Assembly: GCA_930633495.1 (NCBI GenBank) | Contig: CAKNFJ010000001.1 | Span: 4,053,001 to 4,117,000, forward strand | Reading direction: 5' to 3' | From: Hyphomicrobiales bacterium | Lineage (GTDB): Bacteria > Pseudomonadota > Alphaproteobacteria > Rhizobiales > Beijerinckiaceae | DNA: 64,000 nt | Shown: positions 9,148 through 19,376 of the stretch, in pieces | Position numbering within the stretch: the stretch's first letter is position 1 | Layout: each line of letters starts with the position of its first letter | Program-made: the position numbers and the translations under genes | The notes under the pieces: model-generated | What the model saw: the letters and a program-made list of their open reading frames with translations, nothing else | Database searches by the model: none | What the model was told of the DNA's origin: nothing

Positions 9148-9774
9148 TCAGTTGCTTCCGGAACGGATCGCGACCGTGGCGACACCGGCGCCGATCAGCA
9201 GCGTGCCGCCAGCCTTGTTGAACAGGCCGATCGCGCGCGGATTGCTGACCACGGCCCGTGCCCGCGAGGCGATCAGCGCGTAGCCCATGGCATTGGCGAA
9301 GGCGAGGCTGATGAAAGTCGCCTCGAAGATCAGCATCTGCGTCCAGAAATCGCCCTTGGTGTCGAGGAACTGGGGCAGGAAGGCGACGAAGAAGGTGATG
9401 CTCTTCGGGTTCAGCGCCGTCACCAGCCAGGCATGGCCGAGCATCTTCCAGGCGGGCGCGGCATCCTCGCGCGGCTTGGCGTCGAGCGAGCCGCCGGCCC
9501 GGAAGAGCTTGATGCCGAGCCAGATCAGATAGGCCGCGCCGATCCATTTCAGCGCGGTGAAAACCATGGCGGAGGTGGCGAGCAGGGCACCGACACCGAG
9601 CATCGAGAGCGTCATCGCCGTGAAGTCGCCGAGTGCGACGCCGACGGCGATCGGGAAAGCCGTACGCCAGCCCTGGCCGAGCGCATAGGAGATGACGAGG
9701 AGGATCGTCGGTCCGGGAATGACCAGGAGGACGGCAGTGGCGGCGGCGAAGGCGGCCCAGGCTTCGAAGGTCAT
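9148..9774 (-). CDS. LysE/RhtB-family amino-acid exporter
   Basis: A 208-residue inner-membrane protein with about six hydrophobic segments and the family motif near the N-terminus (LLVIPGPTILLVISYALGQG). LysE/RhtB proteins export amino acids or related metabolites. The start at 9,774 (MTFEAWAAF) has a GGAG eight bases upstream and gives the usual family length; a longer frame reaches 9,807. Substrate unknown. Confidence 0.87.
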   Translation of the reverse strand: MTFEAWAAFAAATAVLLVIPGPTILLVISYALGQGWRTAFPIAVGVALGDFTAMTLSMLGVGALLATSAMVFTALKWIGAAYLIWLGIKLFRAGGSLDAKPREDAAPAWKMLGHAWLVTALNPKSITFFVAFLPQFLDTKGDFWTQMLIFEATFISLAFANAMGYALIASRARAVVSNPRAIGLFNKAGGTLLIGAGVATVAIRSGSN

Positions 9775-9911
9775 GGTGGTGGCTCCGATAAAGACCAGAG
9801 CCATCACCAGAAGCCGGGGTTTGTAAAGAGGGCGCTGCCACGATCCGCGCCTTCATCCCGCGTCTGCGCCTCGCTCCGCCCGTGATGAAGGTCCGGAAAA
9901 CGGATGTGAGG

Positions 9912-10493
9912 CTACCGCACCGGCTGGGGATTGTTGCCGAACCAGACAGTGGGGGCCGCTGCCGCCGTTCCCATTTCGCGGCGTACTTCCGGCTCGGCTG
10001 CCAGCACCAGCACCCACCAGGCGCGGTAGCTCGTCCGCGGATCCTTGGACAGGGCGATGCCGTAACGGGTCGCCTCCTTCATCAGGAGATTGGCATTATG
10101 GCCTGCCGATTTGCGCCAGCCGTCGAAAGCCTCCTCGGTCGAGAAATAGCCGCCGCCGAGATTCTCCGCCGCGCGGGCGCTGTCGATGCCGGCAGCATGG
10201 ATGCGGGAGGTGAAGTTGCCGCCGGCGTCATGCGAGAGCGCGTTCTGCGAGGCCATCGCGTCGGCTTGCCGCTGTGCCATCGCCATCAGGCGCGGGTCCG
10301 GCTTGACCGGGCCGAGACCGTGACTGGCACGGTAGGCATTGAGGATGCTGCCGGCCTGCGCCGGATCGAGCGAGACGGCATTGAGCTTCTCGACCATGCG
10401 TGGATCGAGCGGGCCTTCCTTGCGCGGATCGCCGGCACAGGCGGCCAGCACGCAGGAGAGAGCGAGAAGCGGGAGGACGGAAGACAGTTTCAT
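9912..10493 (-). CDS. CAP-domain (SCP/PR1-like) lipoprotein
   Basis: A 193-residue protein with a lipoprotein signal whose lipobox is LAAC (Cys19), followed by a CAP/SCP domain. The core motifs are NAYRASHGL, ALSHDAGGNF and AENLGGGY, the last two holding the conserved His and Glu of the cavity, and GWRKSAGHNANLL. Bacterial CAP proteins are extracytoplasmic and their function is mostly undefined. The next gene (10,565-10,996) has the same orientation 70 bp upstream. Confidence 0.85.
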   Translation of the reverse strand: MKLSSVLPLLALSCVLAACAGDPRKEGPLDPRMVEKLNAVSLDPAQAGSILNAYRASHGLGPVKPDPRLMAMAQRQADAMASQNALSHDAGGNFTSRIHAAGIDSARAAENLGGGYFSTEEAFDGWRKSAGHNANLLMKEATRYGIALSKDPRTSYRAWWVLVLAAEPEVRREMGTAAAAPTVWFGNNPQPVR

Positions 10494-10564
10494 GGACCGG
10501 CATCGTTGCGAATCGGACGGCGAGCGATGCCGGTCGATCGGGGCCTTTCTGGGGCCGGCCGATC

Positions 10565-10996
10565 TCAGCCCCGGCGTGCGCCGCCGATGACCCGGCAGAA
10601 GGCCTTGCGGACGTAATCCTCGGGCGCGACCTGCCCGGCCTGGACCACGAACACCGCATCGACGCGCGTGCCGGCGCCGTTCTTGCGGGCGGTAATGCGC
10701 AGGGTCTGCGGGCGGCCGGAGCCGGTCGTCTCCTGGATGGCGACGACCGCGCTCGTCGGCTTGTCGATGCGCATGTCGGCGAAGCCCTCGGCGGACACCG
10801 CGGCGCCGAGATCGGCGAGAACGGCTGCCGGCTGGCGATTGGGAATCAGGTCCCAGGTGCGATAGCTCAGGCCCGTCACCATCGGAACGCCGTCGACCTT
10901 GAAGTTGCTGGCGCAGGGCTGTGCGCTCGCCGAGGCTGCACCAAGAAACGTCGCGACGCCTGCAAGCGACAGGCAATGGAGCAGAGACGGGCGCAT
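10565..10996 (-). CDS. Secreted protein of unknown function
   Basis: A 143-residue protein with a clear Sec signal peptide (CLSLAGVATFLGAASASAQ) and a small mature domain with two cysteines that could form a disulphide. I do not recognise the family. The start (MRPSLLHCL) is preceded by AGAAGGACC at good spacing, which is why it is preferred over the longer frame. It lies upstream of the CAP lipoprotein and is divergent from ffh. Confidence 0.7.
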   Translation of the reverse strand: MRPSLLHCLSLAGVATFLGAASASAQPCASNFKVDGVPMVTGLSYRTWDLIPNRQPAAVLADLGAAVSAEGFADMRIDKPTSAVVAIQETTGSGRPQTLRITARKNGAGTRVDAVFVVQAGQVAPEDYVRKAFCRVIGGARRG

Positions 10997-11302
10997 CGTC
11001 GGTCCTTCTGTGATGATATCGAGCGCATCAGGAATGCGCAGCGTGGAGATTTCTGGCAACCCGCGCGCGTGTCCGGTGGGGCGCTGTCCCCGAAAACTTG
11101 ACTTTCGCCACATTCTTCCGCTTTAAGACCGCATCCGTTTCGCCGACATCGCCGAAACCACATCCGCCGACCGGGCCGCGCCAGCCGCTTCCATGAGCCC
11201 GGAGGTCAACGTCCGACAGCGCGTTAGCGCCCTCGGGCGCGAAACCGTTTGGCGGTGAGGTTCTGGCCTTGCCGGCTCCCTGAGGCAAGCAGGCAGGTCC
11301 GC

Positions 11303-12874
11303 ATGTTCGGCACGCTGAGCGAAAGACTCTCCAGCATCCTCTCGGGGCTGACCCGCCGGGGTTCGCTGACCGAGGAGGACGTCAACGCCGCCCTGCGCGA
11401 GGTGCGCCGGGCGTTGCTCGAGGCGGACGTCGCGCTCGAGGTCGTCCGCAGCTTCACCGATAAGGTGCGCGAGCGCGCCGTCGGCGCCGAGGTGCTGAAG
11501 TCGGTCACGCCCGGCCAGCAGGTCATCAAGATCGTCAACGACGTCCTGATCGAGACGCTGGGCGGCGAGGGCGAGGTCATCAGCCTCGATGCCGTTCCGC
11601 CGGTGCCGATCCTGATGGTCGGTCTCCAGGGCTCCGGCAAGACGACCTCGACCGCCAAGATCGCCAAGCGCCTGACCGAGCGCCATAAGAAGAAGGTGCT
11701 GATGGCGTCGCTCGATACGCGACGCCCGGCCGCCATGGAGCAGCTCGCGGTGCTCGGCCAGCAGGTCGGCGTGCAGACGCTGCCCATCGTCGCCGGCCAG
11801 TCGGCCGTGCAGATCGCCCGGCGTGCCATCGAGGCCGCGCGCCTCGGCGGCTACGACGTCGTGATGCTCGACACTGCTGGCCGCGTGACGCTCGACGATA
11901 CGCTGATGGCCGAGGTCGCGGATGTGAAGGCCGCGACCAACCCGCATGAGGTGCTGCTCGTCGCCGACGCGCTGACCGGCCAGGATGCGGTGAATACCGC
12001 GCGCGCCTTCGATGCCCGCGTCGGCCTCAGCGGCATCGTGCTGACCCGCATGGACGGCGACTCCCGCGGCGGCGCGGCGCTCTCGATGCGCGCCGTCACC
12101 GGCAAGCCGATCAAGCTGGTCGGCACCGGCGAAAAGACCGACGAGCTCGACGATTTCCATCCCTCGCGCGTCGCCAACCGCATCCTCGGCATGGGCGATA
12201 TCGTCTCGCTCGTCGAGAAGGCGGCCCAGACGGTCGACGCCGATAAGGCGCAGGCGCTGGCGCAGCGCCTCGCCAAGGGCAATTTCGACCTCGACGACCT
12301 GCGCATGCAGCTCCAGCAGATGGAGAAGATGGGCGGCTTCGGCGGCGTGATGGGCCTTCTGCCCGGCATGGCGCAGATGAAGAACCAGCTTGCCGCCGCC
12401 AAGGTCGACGACAAGATGATCGCCCGTCAGGTCGCGATCATCAACTCGATGACGCCGGCCGAGCGCAAGAATCCCGATTTGTTGAAGAACAGCCGCAAGA
12501 AGCGCATTGCCGCCGGCTCCGGCACCTCGCCGGAAGCGATCAACAAGCTGCTCAAGATGCATCGCGGCATGGCCGACATGATGAAGGCCATGAAGAAGCA
12601 GAAGGGCGGTATGCTCGGCAAGCTCGGCTCGATGTTCGGGCTTGGCGGCGGCCTGCCGGGCGGCATGCCCGATCCCTCGAAGATGGACCCGGCCCAGCTG
12701 GAGGAGCTGCAGAAGCAGCTCGGCGCGGGCGGTGGTCTGCCGCAATTGCCGCCGGGCGGCTTCCCCGGCTTGCCGAAGGGCGTCACGCCGCCTGCCGGCA
12801 TGATGCCGAAGCTGCCCGGTCTCGGCGGTGGGCTGCCGGGGCTCGGCGGGCCATTCGGGGGCAAGAAGAAGTGA
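11303..12874 (+). CDS. ffh: Signal recognition particle protein Ffh
   Basis: The 523-residue SRP54 GTPase binds signal peptides and the 4.5S RNA and docks with FtsY to deliver membrane proteins. It shows the N domain (MFGTLSERLSSILSGL), the G domain with GLQGSGKTTS, DTAGR and TRMDGDSRGGAALS, and a methionine-rich M domain. The tail is an extended Gly/Met/Pro/Leu-rich segment. It begins the cluster with a GNAT gene, rpsP, rimM, a HAD gene and trmD. The 4.5S RNA gene is not in the window. Confidence 0.95.
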   Translation: MFGTLSERLSSILSGLTRRGSLTEEDVNAALREVRRALLEADVALEVVRSFTDKVRERAVGAEVLKSVTPGQQVIKIVNDVLIETLGGEGEVISLDAVPPVPILMVGLQGSGKTTSTAKIAKRLTERHKKKVLMASLDTRRPAAMEQLAVLGQQVGVQTLPIVAGQSAVQIARRAIEAARLGGYDVVMLDTAGRVTLDDTLMAEVADVKAATNPHEVLLVADALTGQDAVNTARAFDARVGLSGIVLTRMDGDSRGGAALSMRAVTGKPIKLVGTGEKTDELDDFHPSRVANRILGMGDIVSLVEKAAQTVDADKAQALAQRLAKGNFDLDDLRMQLQQMEKMGGFGGVMGLLPGMAQMKNQLAAAKVDDKMIARQVAIINSMTPAERKNPDLLKNSRKKRIAAGSGTSPEAINKLLKMHRGMADMMKAMKKQKGGMLGKLGSMFGLGGGLPGGMPDPSKMDPAQLEELQKQLGAGGGLPQLPPGGFPGLPKGVTPPAGMMPKLPGLGGGLPGLGGPFGGKKK

Positions 12875-13404
12875 TTCCCGTTCTGGAAACGGAACGACTG
12901 CGGCTGCGCGGCTGGACGGCCGCCGATTTTGGCGTGCTCGTCGATTTCTACGCCGACGAGGACCTGACCCGCTATGTCGGCGGTACCAGCGGCCGCGACG
13001 ATGCATGGCGTCGTTTCGCCAGCATGGTCGGGCACTGGATGTTGCGCGGCCACGGCCTCTGGGCGCTGGAAGCGCAGGAGGACGACCGCCTTGTCGGCTG
13101 GTGCGGCCTGCTTTCGCCGGAAGGCTGGCCCGAGCCCGAGGTCGGCTGGAGCCTGTTCGCGGGCGAGCACGGCCGCGGCTATGCGACCGAGGCTGCCCTG
13201 CGCGTCCGTGACTATGCCTATCGTGACTTGGGATGGGGCACGCTGATGAGCCTGATCCATCCCGACAATCGACCCTCGATCCGTGTCGCCGAGCGTCTCG
13301 GTGCCAGCTTCGAGAAGCCGTTCGTGATCCGTGGCACGGAGGTCGGTATCTACCGGCATCCGGCCGCCGAGCCTGCGAAATACACGTCTGCAAACCTGAA
13401 CTGA
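12871..13404 (+). CDS. GNAT-family N-acetyltransferase
   Basis: A 177-residue RimJ/RimL-like acetyltransferase. It opens with VLETERLRLRGW, has the acetyl-CoA-binding region around GEHGRGYATEAA, and ends with the HPDNRPSIRVAERLGA motif of this subgroup. It starts with GTG overlapping the ffh stop by four bases, so translation is probably coupled to ffh. The position between ffh and rpsP hints at a ribosome-related substrate, but this is only inferred from context. Confidence 0.85.
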   Translation: MIPVLETERLRLRGWTAADFGVLVDFYADEDLTRYVGGTSGRDDAWRRFASMVGHWMLRGHGLWALEAQEDDRLVGWCGLLSPEGWPEPEVGWSLFAGEHGRGYATEAALRVRDYAYRDLGWGTLMSLIHPDNRPSIRVAERLGASFEKPFVIRGTEVGIYRHPAAEPAKYTSANLN

Positions 13405-13416
13405 CTGGAGAAGACC

Positions 13417-13785
13417 ATGTCCCTCAAGATCCGCCTGACCCGCGGCGGCGCCAAGAAGCGCCCCTATTACCGCATCGTCGTCGCCGACGCCCGCTCGCCG
13501 CGCGACGGCCGCTTCATCGAGAAGGTCGGCTCCTACGACCCGATGAAGCCGAAGGATTCCGCCGACCGCGTCGTGCTCGACACCGAGAAGGTCCAGGCCT
13601 GGCTCGCCAAGGGCGCGCAGCCGACCGACCGCGTCCTGCGCTTCCTCGATGCCGCCGGCCTCGCCAAGCGCCCGGCCCGCAACAACCCGAACAAGGCCGT
13701 TCCCGGCGACAAGGCCAAGGAGCGCGCCGAGAAGAAGGCCGAGAAGGCCGCTGCCCCGGCCGCCGAAGAAGCCGCCGAGGCGTGA
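13417..13785 (+). CDS. rpsP: 30S ribosomal protein S16
   Basis: This 122-residue small-subunit protein begins [18 protein letters not shown] and contains the conserved [18 protein letters not shown] block. A lysine/alanine-rich tail of about 40 residues extends beyond the core, common in Alphaproteobacteria. It is followed by a host palindromic repeat and then rimM, in the conserved rpsP-rimM-trmD order. Confidence 0.96.
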   Translation: MSLKIRLTRGGAKKRPYYRIVVADARSPRDGRFIEKVGSYDPMKPKDSADRVVLDTEKVQAWLAKGAQPTDRVLRFLDAAGLAKRPARNNPNKAVPGDKAKERAEKKAEKAAAPAAEEAAEA

Positions 13786-13807
13786 TTTCGTCTTGATGAC
13801 GGGTCTT

Positions 13808-13911
13808 CGTCATTCCGGGCGACCGAAGGGCGACCCGGAATCCATCGTAGAGCGGAGCGCCTTTCGATGGATTCCGGCTCTGCGCCGCTTTGCGGCTTGG
13901 CCGGAATGACG
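13808..13911. repeat. Intergenic palindromic repeat, copy between rpsP and rimM
   Basis: About 104 bp, beginning CGTCATTCCGGGC and ending GGCCGGAATGACG. It contains an internal inverted pair, GGAATCCATCG with CGATGGATTCC. It sits inside the ribosomal-maturation cluster, so it is transcribed and could act as an attenuator or RNA-stability element. Confidence 0.7.
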
Positions 13912-13915
13912 AACC

Positions 13916-14443
13916 ATGTCTGACGATAATCTCATCCTGCTCGGCATCGTCGGCGCGCCGCATGGCGTGCGCGGCGAGGTCAGGATCAAGACCTTCACCG
14001 GCGATTCGCTCGCGATCGCCGGTTACGGCCCGCTGTCGGACGGCAAGGGCCGCAGCTTCGAGATCACCGATATCCGTCCCGCCAAGGAAGTGGTCGTCGC
14101 CCGGCTTAAGGGCGTGACGACGCGCGAGGCGGCCGAGGCGCTGAACGGCGTCGAACTGTTCGTCGCCCGCGACAAGCTCTCGGCTGATGCTGAGGAGGAC
14201 GAGTTCCTGCATGCCGACTTGATCGGCTGCAGCGTGGTCGGGCTGGACGGAGCCGTGCTCGGCAGCGTCACCGGCGTCGAGAATTACGGGGCCGGCGACC
14301 TGCTCGATATCAAGACGCCGGACGGGCGCTTCGTCCTGATGCCCTTCACCAAGGCCTTCGCACCGCGTATCGACATGGCCGCGCGCCGGATCGAGGCCGA
14401 GCCTCCTCTCGGATTGTTCGAGCCCGACGATGACAAGCAATAG
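13916..14443 (+). CDS. rimM: Ribosome maturation factor RimM
   Basis: A 175-residue protein that binds S19 and helps mature the 30S head. The N-terminal RimM domain carries ILLGIVGAPHGVRGEVRIKTFT and the C-terminal PRC-barrel contains GAGDLLDIK. Its stop codon overlaps the start of the HAD gene by 14 bases. Confidence 0.94.
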   Translation: MSDDNLILLGIVGAPHGVRGEVRIKTFTGDSLAIAGYGPLSDGKGRSFEITDIRPAKEVVVARLKGVTTREAAEALNGVELFVARDKLSADAEEDEFLHADLIGCSVVGLDGAVLGSVTGVENYGAGDLLDIKTPDGRFVLMPFTKAFAPRIDMAARRIEAEPPLGLFEPDDDKQ

Positions 14444-15101
14444 GCCCGCCCGCGCGCTGATCTTCGACATGGATGGCACCATCGTCGACAATATGCGCTT
14501 CCATGACGACGCCTGGGAGAGCTGGCACGTCAGCAACCAATTGCCGTTCGACCGCGAGACCTTTTCGGCCCGAACGGCCGGCATGGCACTGGGCGAGATC
14601 GTCGGTCCTTACTTCCCGCACGCGACTGACGACGAGATCGCGGCGATGGGCGATGCCAAGGAAGCGCTCTATCGCGAGGCCTATCGCCCGCATGTCGCGG
14701 CGACGGCGGGCCTGCTGGACCTGATGGCGCGTGCCGATGCGGCTGGCGTACCGATGGCCGTCGGCACCGCCGCGCCGCCGCCGAATATCGAGGTGGTTCT
14801 TGATGCGCTGGACCTGCGCCGGCGCTTTTCGACGATCGTCTCGCCGAGCCAGGGGTTCCGCGGCAAGCCGCATCCCGACATGTTCCTGGCCGCGGCCGAG
14901 CGGATGAAGGTCGATCCCGCCGACTGCATCGTCTTCGAGGACGCGCCGCTCGGCGTCGAGGCGGCGCGCCGCGCCGGCATGCGGGCGGTGGCGCTGCTCA
15001 CGCTGCTCGGTCCCGAGGGTTTCGCCGGCTATGACAACCTGATCGCCTCGGCCCGCGATTTCACGGCGCTGGACGGCCTGCCGGCGCTGCGCTTTGCTTG
15101 A
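14430..15101 (+). CDS. HAD-superfamily phosphatase (beta-phosphoglucomutase-like)
   Basis: A 223-residue hydrolase with motif [11 protein letters not shown], a helical cap domain, a motif II threonine in GTAAPP, the motif III lysine in [11 protein letters not shown] and motif [13 protein letters not shown]. These place it in subfamily IA near beta-phosphoglucomutase and phosphoglycolate phosphatases. It overlaps rimM and ends five bases before trmD, so the three are co-translated. The substrate is unknown. Confidence 0.87.
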   Translation: MTSNRPARALIFDMDGTIVDNMRFHDDAWESWHVSNQLPFDRETFSARTAGMALGEIVGPYFPHATDDEIAAMGDAKEALYREAYRPHVAATAGLLDLMARADAAGVPMAVGTAAPPPNIEVVLDALDLRRRFSTIVSPSQGFRGKPHPDMFLAAAERMKVDPADCIVFEDAPLGVEAARRAGMRAVALLTLLGPEGFAGYDNLIASARDFTALDGLPALRFA

Positions 15102-15105
15102 GGGC

Positions 15106-15813
15106 ATGCCCTTCCGCGCTTCGATCCTGACGCTCTACCCGGAGATGTTTCCGGGGCCGCTCGGCATCTCGCTGGCGGGCGAGGGGTTGCGCAAGGGGCT
15201 GTGGTCGCTCGATACGCATCAGATTCGCGAGCATGGCATCGGCCGCCATCGCAATGTCGACGACAACCCGGCCGGCGGCGGCGCCGGCATGGTGCTGCGC
15301 TGCGACGTGCTGGCGGCGGCGATCGATGCCGCGGTGCCGGCCGACGATCCGCGTCCGCGCCTGCTGATGTCGCCGCGCGGACGACCGCTCAAGCAGGAGC
15401 AGGTTCGCGACTGGGCGGAAGGCCCGGGCCTCGTCATCGTCTGCGGGCGTTTCGAGGGCGTCGATGAACGGGTGATCGAGGGGCGCAACCTGATCGAGGT
15501 CTCGATCGGCGACTACATCCTCTCCGGCGGCGAGATGGCGGCGCTGACGCTGCTCGACGCCTGCGTGCGTCTCATCCCCGGCGTGATGGGCAAGACCGCC
15601 TCCGGCGAGGATGAGAGCTTCGAAAACGGGCTGCTGGAATATCCGCATTATACCCGCCCGCGCGAATGGGAGGGCAGGGGTCTGCCCGCCGCGCTTCTTT
15701 CCGGCGACCATGCCCGCATCGCGAAATGGCGGCGCGAGCAGGCGGAGAAGATCACGCGCGAGCGGCGGCCGGACCTTCTTTCCCTTCTCCCCCGAGGGGA
15801 GAAGGGAGGCTAA
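15106..15813 (+). CDS. trmD: tRNA (guanine37-N1)-methyltransferase
   Basis: TrmD methylates G37 of tRNAs reading CNN codons and prevents +1 frameshifting. The 235-residue SPOUT enzyme shows [36 protein letters not shown] and [10 protein letters not shown], the knot that binds SAM. The ATG at 15,106 is preferred to an upstream in-frame TTG overlapping the HAD stop. The last codons ([10 protein letters not shown]) lie in a palindrome. The usual next gene, rplS, is absent here. Confidence 0.94.
   Translation: MPFRASILTLYPEMFPGPLGISLAGEGLRKGLWSLDTHQIREHGIGRHRNVDDNPAGGGAGMVLRCDVLAAAIDAAVPADDPRPRLLMSPRGRPLKQEQVRDWAEGPGLVIVCGRFEGVDERVIEGRNLIEVSIGDYILSGGEMAALTLLDACVRLIPGVMGKTASGEDESFENGLLEYPHYTRPREWEGRGLPAALLSGDHARIAKWRREQAEKITRERRPDLLSLLPRGEKGG
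15781..15807. terminator. Palindrome at the 3' end of trmD
   Basis: A 12-bp inverted repeat (TCCCTTCTCCCC with GGGGAGAAGGGA) with a 3-base loop overlaps the last trmD codons. It lies where trmD and the rhodanese-like gene converge. The arm sequence matches the outer stem of the compound palindrome at 26,131, so it is probably a short mobile palindrome that now works as a bidirectional terminator. Confidence 0.6.
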
Positions 15814-16232
15814 CGATATGCCGTCACCGGCAGCTTCTCGGCCAGCCAGCCGCCCGGCCCGAGCATGCCGCCCCGCATGCCGGCGAGATCGCGCCAGCCG
15901 CGCCCGGCCAGCTTCTGCGCGACGGCGACAGCCTGCGCACCGGTCCGATCGATCAGGACGATGCGCTTGCCGGGATGATCGAGGCGCAAGCCCGCGATCC
16001 TGACCTCGAAGGCCGGCGCGTCGGCGTCGAGGGGAATGGCGCCCTGCGGCAGGCCGGTATCGGCCCATTCCTGCGCGCCACGAATGTCGACGAGCAGGAT
16101 GCGCTTCGCCTGCGCCGCCTCATGGGCTTCGCGAGGCGAGAGCGTCGCTCCCGATTGCCCGAAAACGAAAGAGGCCGGGAGCATGAAGCCCCCGGCCAGA
16201 ATGATCCGGCGCGTTGTGGCGCCTTTGGTCAT
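15810..16232 (-). CDS. Exported rhodanese-like protein lacking the catalytic cysteine
   Basis: A 140-residue protein with an N-terminal signal ([16 protein letters not shown]) and a single rhodanese-like domain containing [23 protein letters not shown]. In active sulfurtransferases the loop after the central strand holds a Cys (CxxGxRS style); here the equivalent place reads LIDRTGAQA, with Asp95 instead of Cys. It should therefore have no sulfurtransferase activity and may bind a ligand or protein partner. It starts just upstream of the aminotransferase stop and follows it in the same direction. Confidence 0.75.
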   Translation of the reverse strand: MTKGATTRRIILAGGFMLPASFVFGQSGATLSPREAHEAAQAKRILLVDIRGAQEWADTGLPQGAIPLDADAPAFEVRIAGLRLDHPGKRIVLIDRTGAQAVAVAQKLAGRGWRDLAGMRGGMLGPGGWLAEKLPVTAYR

Positions 16233-16237
16233 TGTGC

Positions 16238-18084
<1,847 letters not shown>

Positions 18085-18249
18085 GCCAGCCTGCGGGAAA
18101 GAGGCTCGTCCGAACCGGATCGTTCCGCGTCTGCCGCAGGTCGATCGAGGCCGCTTGCGCCTTAGGTGCTGCTGGACGCATGGCGCCTTTGCCCGTAAAT
18201 CTCGCCGCAAAGCAGGCTCGCCATTCAGGCGGGGGCCGGGAGGAAGTTC

Positions 18250-19224
18250 ATGTCGTTGACCCGCCGTTCCACGTTCGGCCTGATGGCCGGCGCCGTCTTT
18301 GCTCCGTCGATCGTCCGGGCCCAGAGCTTCCCCAGCAAGATCGTCACCCTGGTCGTGCCCTATCCGGCAGGCGGCCCGACCGATGCCATCGCGCGCTTCG
18401 TGGCGCAGGATCTCTCGGTCGCCTTCGGGCACAATGTCGTCGTCGACAACCGGGCCGGCGCCTCCGGCGCGGTCGGCACGCGCGCTGTCGCCCATGCGGC
18501 GCCGGACGGCTACACCATCGTCTTCGGCAACAACCAGACGCATGGCAACAACATGTTCCTGCTGAAGGAGCCCGGCTACGACGCGGTGAAGGATTTCGCG
18601 CCGCTCGCCGGCGTCGGCGCATTCGAGCACGCCTTCGTCGTCCGCAACGACCTGCCGGCCAAGAACATCCAGGAGCTGATCGCGCTCGCCAAGGCCGATC
18701 CGGGCAAGCTGAACTATGGCTCGACCGGTGTCGGCTCGGGCTCGCATCTCGCCATGGAGCTGTTCATGCAGCGCACCGGCATCAAGATGACGCATGTCCC
18801 GTTCCGGGGTGCGGCGCCGCTGGTGCAGGAGATCGTCGCCGGCCGCATCGACATCGCCAATTCGACGCTGCCGAGCGTGCTGGAGCAGATCAATGCCGGC
18901 ACGCTCCGGGCCCTTGCCATCGCCAGCCCCGAGCGCAACCCGCGCGCCAAGGACATCCCGACGCTGCGCGAGCAGGGCGTGAGCAATGCCGACGCCGATT
19001 CCTGGGCGGCCTTCTTCGCTCCGGTGAAGACGCCGGACGCGGTGCTCGACACGCTCTCCAAGGCGGTCATCGCCTCGCTGAACAAGCCCGAGACGCGTGA
19101 AGCGATCCTGAAGCTCGGCTTTACGCTCAAGGTGCGCGATCCGGCGGCGTTCAAGCCGTATCACGCTCAGGAGATCGCGACCTGGAAGCAGATCATCGCC
19201 GATGCCGGCGTGAAGCCGGAATAA
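18250..19224 (+). CDS. TctC/Bug-family tripartite tricarboxylate-type binding protein
   Basis: A 324-residue periplasmic solute-binding protein with a Tat-like N-terminus (LTRRSTFGLMAGAVFA) and the family pattern KIVTLVVPYPAGGPTDAIAR, then GASGAVGTRAVA and PDGYTI. The family captures carboxylates for TctAB permeases, but no tctA or tctB is adjacent, so it is an orphan binding protein as is common for Bug proteins. The SAF-domain oxidoreductase follows after a palindromic repeat and might act on the same compound; this is inference. Confidence 0.88.
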   Translation: MSLTRRSTFGLMAGAVFAPSIVRAQSFPSKIVTLVVPYPAGGPTDAIARFVAQDLSVAFGHNVVVDNRAGASGAVGTRAVAHAAPDGYTIVFGNNQTHGNNMFLLKEPGYDAVKDFAPLAGVGAFEHAFVVRNDLPAKNIQELIALAKADPGKLNYGSTGVGSGSHLAMELFMQRTGIKMTHVPFRGAAPLVQEIVAGRIDIANSTLPSVLEQINAGTLRALAIASPERNPRAKDIPTLREQGVSNADADSWAAFFAPVKTPDAVLDTLSKAVIASLNKPETREAILKLGFTLKVRDPAAFKPYHAQEIATWKQIIADAGVKPE

Positions 19225-19237
19225 ACGATCCTTCTGC

Positions 19238-19343
19238 CGTCATTCCGGATAAGCCGCGAAGCGGCGCCGATCCGGAATCCATCGTAGGGTGATGCGCCTC
19301 ATGATGGATTCCGGGTCTGCGCTTCGCTTCGCCCGGAATGACG
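19238..19343. repeat. Intergenic palindromic repeat, copy after tctC-like gene
   Basis: About 106 bp, beginning CGTCATTCCGGATAAGCCGCG and ending GCCCGGAATGACG, with an internal inverted pair (GGAATCCATC with GATGGATTCC). Same family as the copy at 13,808. Confidence 0.7.
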
Positions 19344-19376
19344 GAGCTTTTTCGTGTTTCGGTCGGAGCCTACCCC

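Noticed and set aside
11123-13393. A 756-codon open frame on the minus strand
   Set aside because: Antisense shadow of ffh and the GNAT gene; no ribosome-binding site or recognisable domain.
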